DNA from: Fen-1258 sp964449775
GTDB taxonomy: Bacteria; Bacteroidota; Ignavibacteria; Ignavibacteriales; Melioribacteraceae
Length of the DNA: 64,000 bases
Direction: 5' to 3'
Assembly (NCBI GenBank): GCA_964449775.1
Contig: CAYVBQ010000018.1
Coordinates: 12,592-76,591, forward strand
How positions within the stretch are numbered: the first letter of the stretch is position 1; every line of letters begins with the position of its first letter. The position numbers and the translations under genes were made by a program. Shown here in pieces: positions 62,094 through 64,000 of the stretch. The notes under the pieces are model-generated. The model did not search any database, was not told the DNA's origin, and worked only from the letters and a program-made list of their open reading frames with translations.

Positions 62094-62250
62094 TTCATTT
62101 CTATTTTTCCGCAAATATAAGGAATATTAGAAATATATCAAAAATAATCTTTAACTCCTTCTGCACTTTGCCCTATGCGCCTTGCCCCCGTTTCCCAATT
62201 TCCAACCGTCCTAACTTCCTGTTGCCTCTCCGTCCTCCGACTTCTGATCA

Positions 62251-62630
62251 CTATTTCCCTATCAAGAACGACTCTGGGTTGTTTATCATAGAACCTAACA
62301 TCTTTCCAACCTCTCGGTTTTTTGCTGTCAACATTTGATGTTGTTCAATACTTATATAACCACAATCTTTTGCAAAATCTAATGACGAATCTGTTTCGCT
62401 GTTCTCTCCATCGCAATCGGTCAGTGTGCATCTCTAGATGTTGATTTAACATAACCGCTGTTATGAAATTGCAACCTTTTCTCAACATCGTTTGTCTGTC
62501 CAATATACACCCTCCCGGTAGAATTACTCTCAATAGCATAGACAACAAACATTTATCCTCTACGAGCTGGAAGCCATGCTTCACGAAGATTTAGACATAC
62601 AGATCTGGAAGACCTTCTGATTTGGTCAGC
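62251..62630 (-). pseudogene. Second four-helix-bundle gene split by a GIY-YIG gene
   Basis: From 62630: DQIRRSSRSVCLNLREAWLP, ARRG, then the GIY-YIG sequence, then SETDSSLDFAKDCGYISIEQ, HQMLTAKNREVGKMLGSMIN, NPESFLIGK and stop. Both flanks are the IVP family. The N-terminal third is gone, replaced by the hairpin element at 62630-62681. Confidence 0.85.
62421..62552 (-). pseudogene. Decayed GIY-YIG nuclease gene
   Basis: From ATG 62552: MFVVYAIESNSTGRVYIGQT, NDVEKRLQFHNSGYVKSTSR, DAH, stop, then PIAMERTA in the same frame, which fits the family's P-W-K-L-I-A-M-E run with one nonsense change. The C-terminal third, including the catalytic Glu region, is deleted up to the four-helix-bundle C part. 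Only 30% or so similar to the intact GIY-YIG gene by eye, so an independent insertion is likely. Confidence 0.82.
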
Positions 62631-62681
62631 CTGTCCCGTGAAATCATGTTTTTTTATTTCACTGGACTTCATGGGATTCAC
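62630..62681. repeat. Hairpin element, copy 2 (shortened arm)
   Basis: CCTGTCCCGTGAAAT, then CATGTTTTTTT, then ATTTCACTGGACTTCATGGG. Relative to copy 1 ten bases of the left arm are missing. Confidence 0.85.
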
Positions 62682-62691
62682 TTTTCACTAA

Positions 62692-62970
62692 CTACCTCAT
62701 TCTTCTTCTAAGATAATCGTAAAAATTTTCCCGCTTGCTGAACATAAGAAATACCACTATTTCCTTTTGAACATAAAATGCAAGACGGTATTCAACGCCT
62801 AAATGACGGATTTTAGTTTTAGAAATTTCTCTTAGTTCTCCTTTTAGCCGATCAAATCTAAACGGATTAATTAGAACTTCATCGAAACTCTTATTCAATT
62901 TATCTAAAAGCTGCATGGGCAGATTTTTTATATCTCGTTTGAATGCCGGATGGAATGCTGCTTGGTGCAT
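62692..62970 (-). CDS. RelE/ParE-superfamily toxin
   Basis: 92 residues. MHQAAFHPAFKRDIKNLPMQ, NPFRFDRLKGELREISKTKI, RHLGVEYRLAFYVQKEIVVF and LMFSKRENFYDYLRRR are typical of the RelE-like cytotoxin group. Second gene of a pair, one base after its antitoxin. Confidence 0.83.
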   Translation of the reverse strand: MHQAAFHPAFKRDIKNLPMQLLDKLNKSFDEVLINPFRFDRLKGELREISKTKIRHLGVEYRLAFYVQKEIVVFLMFSKRENFYDYLRRRMR

Positions 62971-62971
62971 A

Positions 62972-63166
62972 TTATAAATTAGAAAATACCTGTTCTCGTG
63001 AAAGCAATTTAACTTTTTTATTCTTTACATCGTTAAGCCGCCTCTTTAAGATATCATCTTCTTTACTTAATCTTGCCTCAAGAATCTTTAATTCATCTTT
63101 AGATAAGTTTGCTATAACTCTTGCCAGATCATCTATCCTCAAATTAATATTGGCTGTAACTTCCAT
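62972..63166 (-). CDS. Antitoxin of the RelE-like pair
   Basis: 64 residues from ATG 63166, with AAGGA upstream. MEVTANINLRIDDLARVIAN followed by LSKDELKILEARLSKEDDIL is a helical antitoxin of the sort paired with RelE toxins. The longer ORF start is not supported. Confidence 0.75.
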   Translation of the reverse strand: MEVTANINLRIDDLARVIANLSKDELKILEARLSKEDDILKRRLNDVKNKKVKLLSREQVFSNL

Positions 63167-63484
63167 AATAAATTCCTTAAATAGTTTGATAATAATATAA
63201 AAAAAATGCTGCCTAATAAAAATCCACCAGAAAAGCCTATACAAAAAACGACCTCACCTTTGAGCATCTCATTCTATCTGCCCCCAGTTTCCCACTTTTG
63301 AAATCTTCCCATATTCCTAATTTCCCTCACTCCTCTGCCTTCGGACCTATCTTTCCTCACAGCATCGTTAAACTGCAAAGAAGATATGAAGTTAGGAAAA
63401 GAAGAAGTTTGGTTATTAGAAACAAAACTTATCCGAATTCATTTCCATGGAATTGTGACAAAGTGACTGAGTGACGAAGAGGTA
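63167..63484. other. Intergenic region with minisatellite words and direct repeat copy 2
   Basis: TTTGAAATCTTCCCATATTCC words, the 94-bp repeat (63356-63449), then GTGACAAAGTGACTGAGTGACG. No gene. Confidence 0.6.
63356..63449. repeat. 94-bp direct repeat, copy 2
   Basis: Matches 59761-59854 with two mismatches; ends at TTTCCAT, where copy 1 continues into the four-helix-bundle gene and this copy into TGACAAAGTGAC words. It is thus a detached tail of that gene. Confidence 0.95.
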
Positions 63485-63971
63485 TTAGTATACCCATTTT
63501 TCTGGTTGCAAAGACATATTAACCAATTTGCCGATTATATTATTATATTTTTCAATAAGTGAATTATATTTTTCTTCATCTATATAATTACATTGTAGAC
63601 AAAAGTCTAACCATACTTGTGTTTCAGCAGCTTCACTTTCTGAATCTGAAAGTTTTGAAACAAATGACTTTGGATACTTCCTTTTGCGAAATGCTTCGCC
63701 TATGTTAGCACAAACAGAGCGTGAGGATCTGCGTATCTGATCGGTCAATGAATATTTCTCCTCAACTGGAAATTTTTTTGAAATCTCGAAAATTTCCATT
63801 GCAGCATCAAATGCAATTTTATAAACATCTAACTCATTATGTGACCTAATCTTCGTCTCTTACTCCCTTCGTCTCTCAATCTCTTCGTCCCTTCGTCTCT
63901 CATTCTCTCCCTCTTTAAGTCACTCAGTCTAAAATGTCTCTAAAGTGTTTTAAATCCTTTTTCCTTTCCAC
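63485..63971 (-). pseudogene. Third four-helix-bundle gene of the zone, invaded by a minisatellite
   Basis: GTG 63971 begins MERKKDLKHFRD-like residues (VERKKDLKHFRD). After about 100 bases of minisatellite the family resumes: LDVYKIAFDAAMEIFEISKK, FPVEEKYSLTDQIRRSSRSV, CANIGEAFRKRKYPKSFVSK, ending LVNMSLQPEKWVY. The insertion has stops in frame, so full-length protein cannot be made, though ATG 63799 could give a 104-residue product. Confidence 0.85.
63836..63935. repeat. GAGAGACGAAGGGA minisatellite inside the four-helix-bundle gene
   Basis: On the minus strand: GACTGAGTGACTTAAAGAGG, GAGAGAATGAGAGACGAAGG, GACGAAGAGATTGAGAGACG, AAGGGAGTAAGAGACGAAG. Words match those in other intergenic spaces of the zone. 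Confidence 0.85.
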
Positions 63972-64000
63972 AATCTAACCTTATCAATTTTACAAAACTT

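Noticed and set aside
62345..62584. 79-residue ORF at the GIY-YIG remnant
   Set aside because: It is a wrong-frame reading; the recognisable GIY-YIG and four-helix-bundle sequences lie in the other frames.

Overview
The window looks like a scaffold from a member of the Ignavibacteria or a close relative in the Bacteroidota/Chlorobi group. This is inferred from gene content: a PorZ-like secreted propeller with a C-terminal sorting-type domain, bacillithiol synthesis (bshC), DUF4296- and DUF1684-type lipoproteins, AT-rich DNA, and ABC-F, rhomboid and UMF1-type proteins. A run of exactly 100 N (31345-31444) marks a scaffold join.

Regions. (1) 1-5355: mutS (5' end cut by the window edge), a DUF1684 lipoprotein, then aroF and tyrA for aromatic amino acids. 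(2) 5356-7635: a stack of small defence or addiction cassettes (HicBA, a 79-residue protein, HEPN-MNT, a small membrane protein) separated by truncated, diverged copies of the tails of the two flanking genes, tyrA and an FAD oxidoreductase. (3) 7636-30618: mainly housekeeping genes: FAD oxidoreductase, an atypical SDR, ackA with a 3-hydroxyacyl-CoA dehydrogenase, recQ, rhomboid protease, gap-pgk, a Crp/Fnr regulator with a PHP phosphoesterase, a PorZ-like protein, ABC-F, ROK kinase, bshC and a duplicated-domain lipoprotein. (4) 31148-31647: tRNA-Val and tRNA-Gly around an 85-bp tandem repeat that contains the N gap. (5) 31808-39467: M50-like protease, UMF1-type MFS carrier, nusB, leucine dehydrogenase, YdcF-like protein, orphan ABC ATPase, VanZ-like protein and the NAD(P)HX repair enzyme. 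(6) 39500-41500: a Phd/ParE pair next to a diverged copy of the nnr gene start, then mazEF with mazF split by a 372-bp miniature element. (7) 41716-48945: asnS-nuoJKLMN. (8) 49600-54672: remains of a surface-sugar locus (fcl, gmd, YjbH-like, a wecB fragment) invaded by nucleotidyltransferase pairs. (9) 54675-64000: an accretion zone with an IS481-like element with three iterated motifs at each end, AbiE and RelE-type modules, split genes and dense short-word minisatellites.

The strongest candidate for something new is in region 9. A 302-bp element has perfect 13-bp inverted ends and holds almost nothing but a GIY-YIG nuclease gene. It splits a gene for a four-helix-bundle protein of the 23S-rRNA-intervening-sequence type. 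A second, decayed GIY-YIG gene splits another four-helix-bundle gene at nearly the same conserved motif. All four four-helix-bundle loci in the window are bordered or invaded by short-word minisatellites. A second recurring pattern is that toxin-antitoxin cassettes sit beside truncated, diverged copies of the ends of neighbouring core genes. Where it can be measured, most changes in these copies are silent, so they probably came from functional homologues in other strains.
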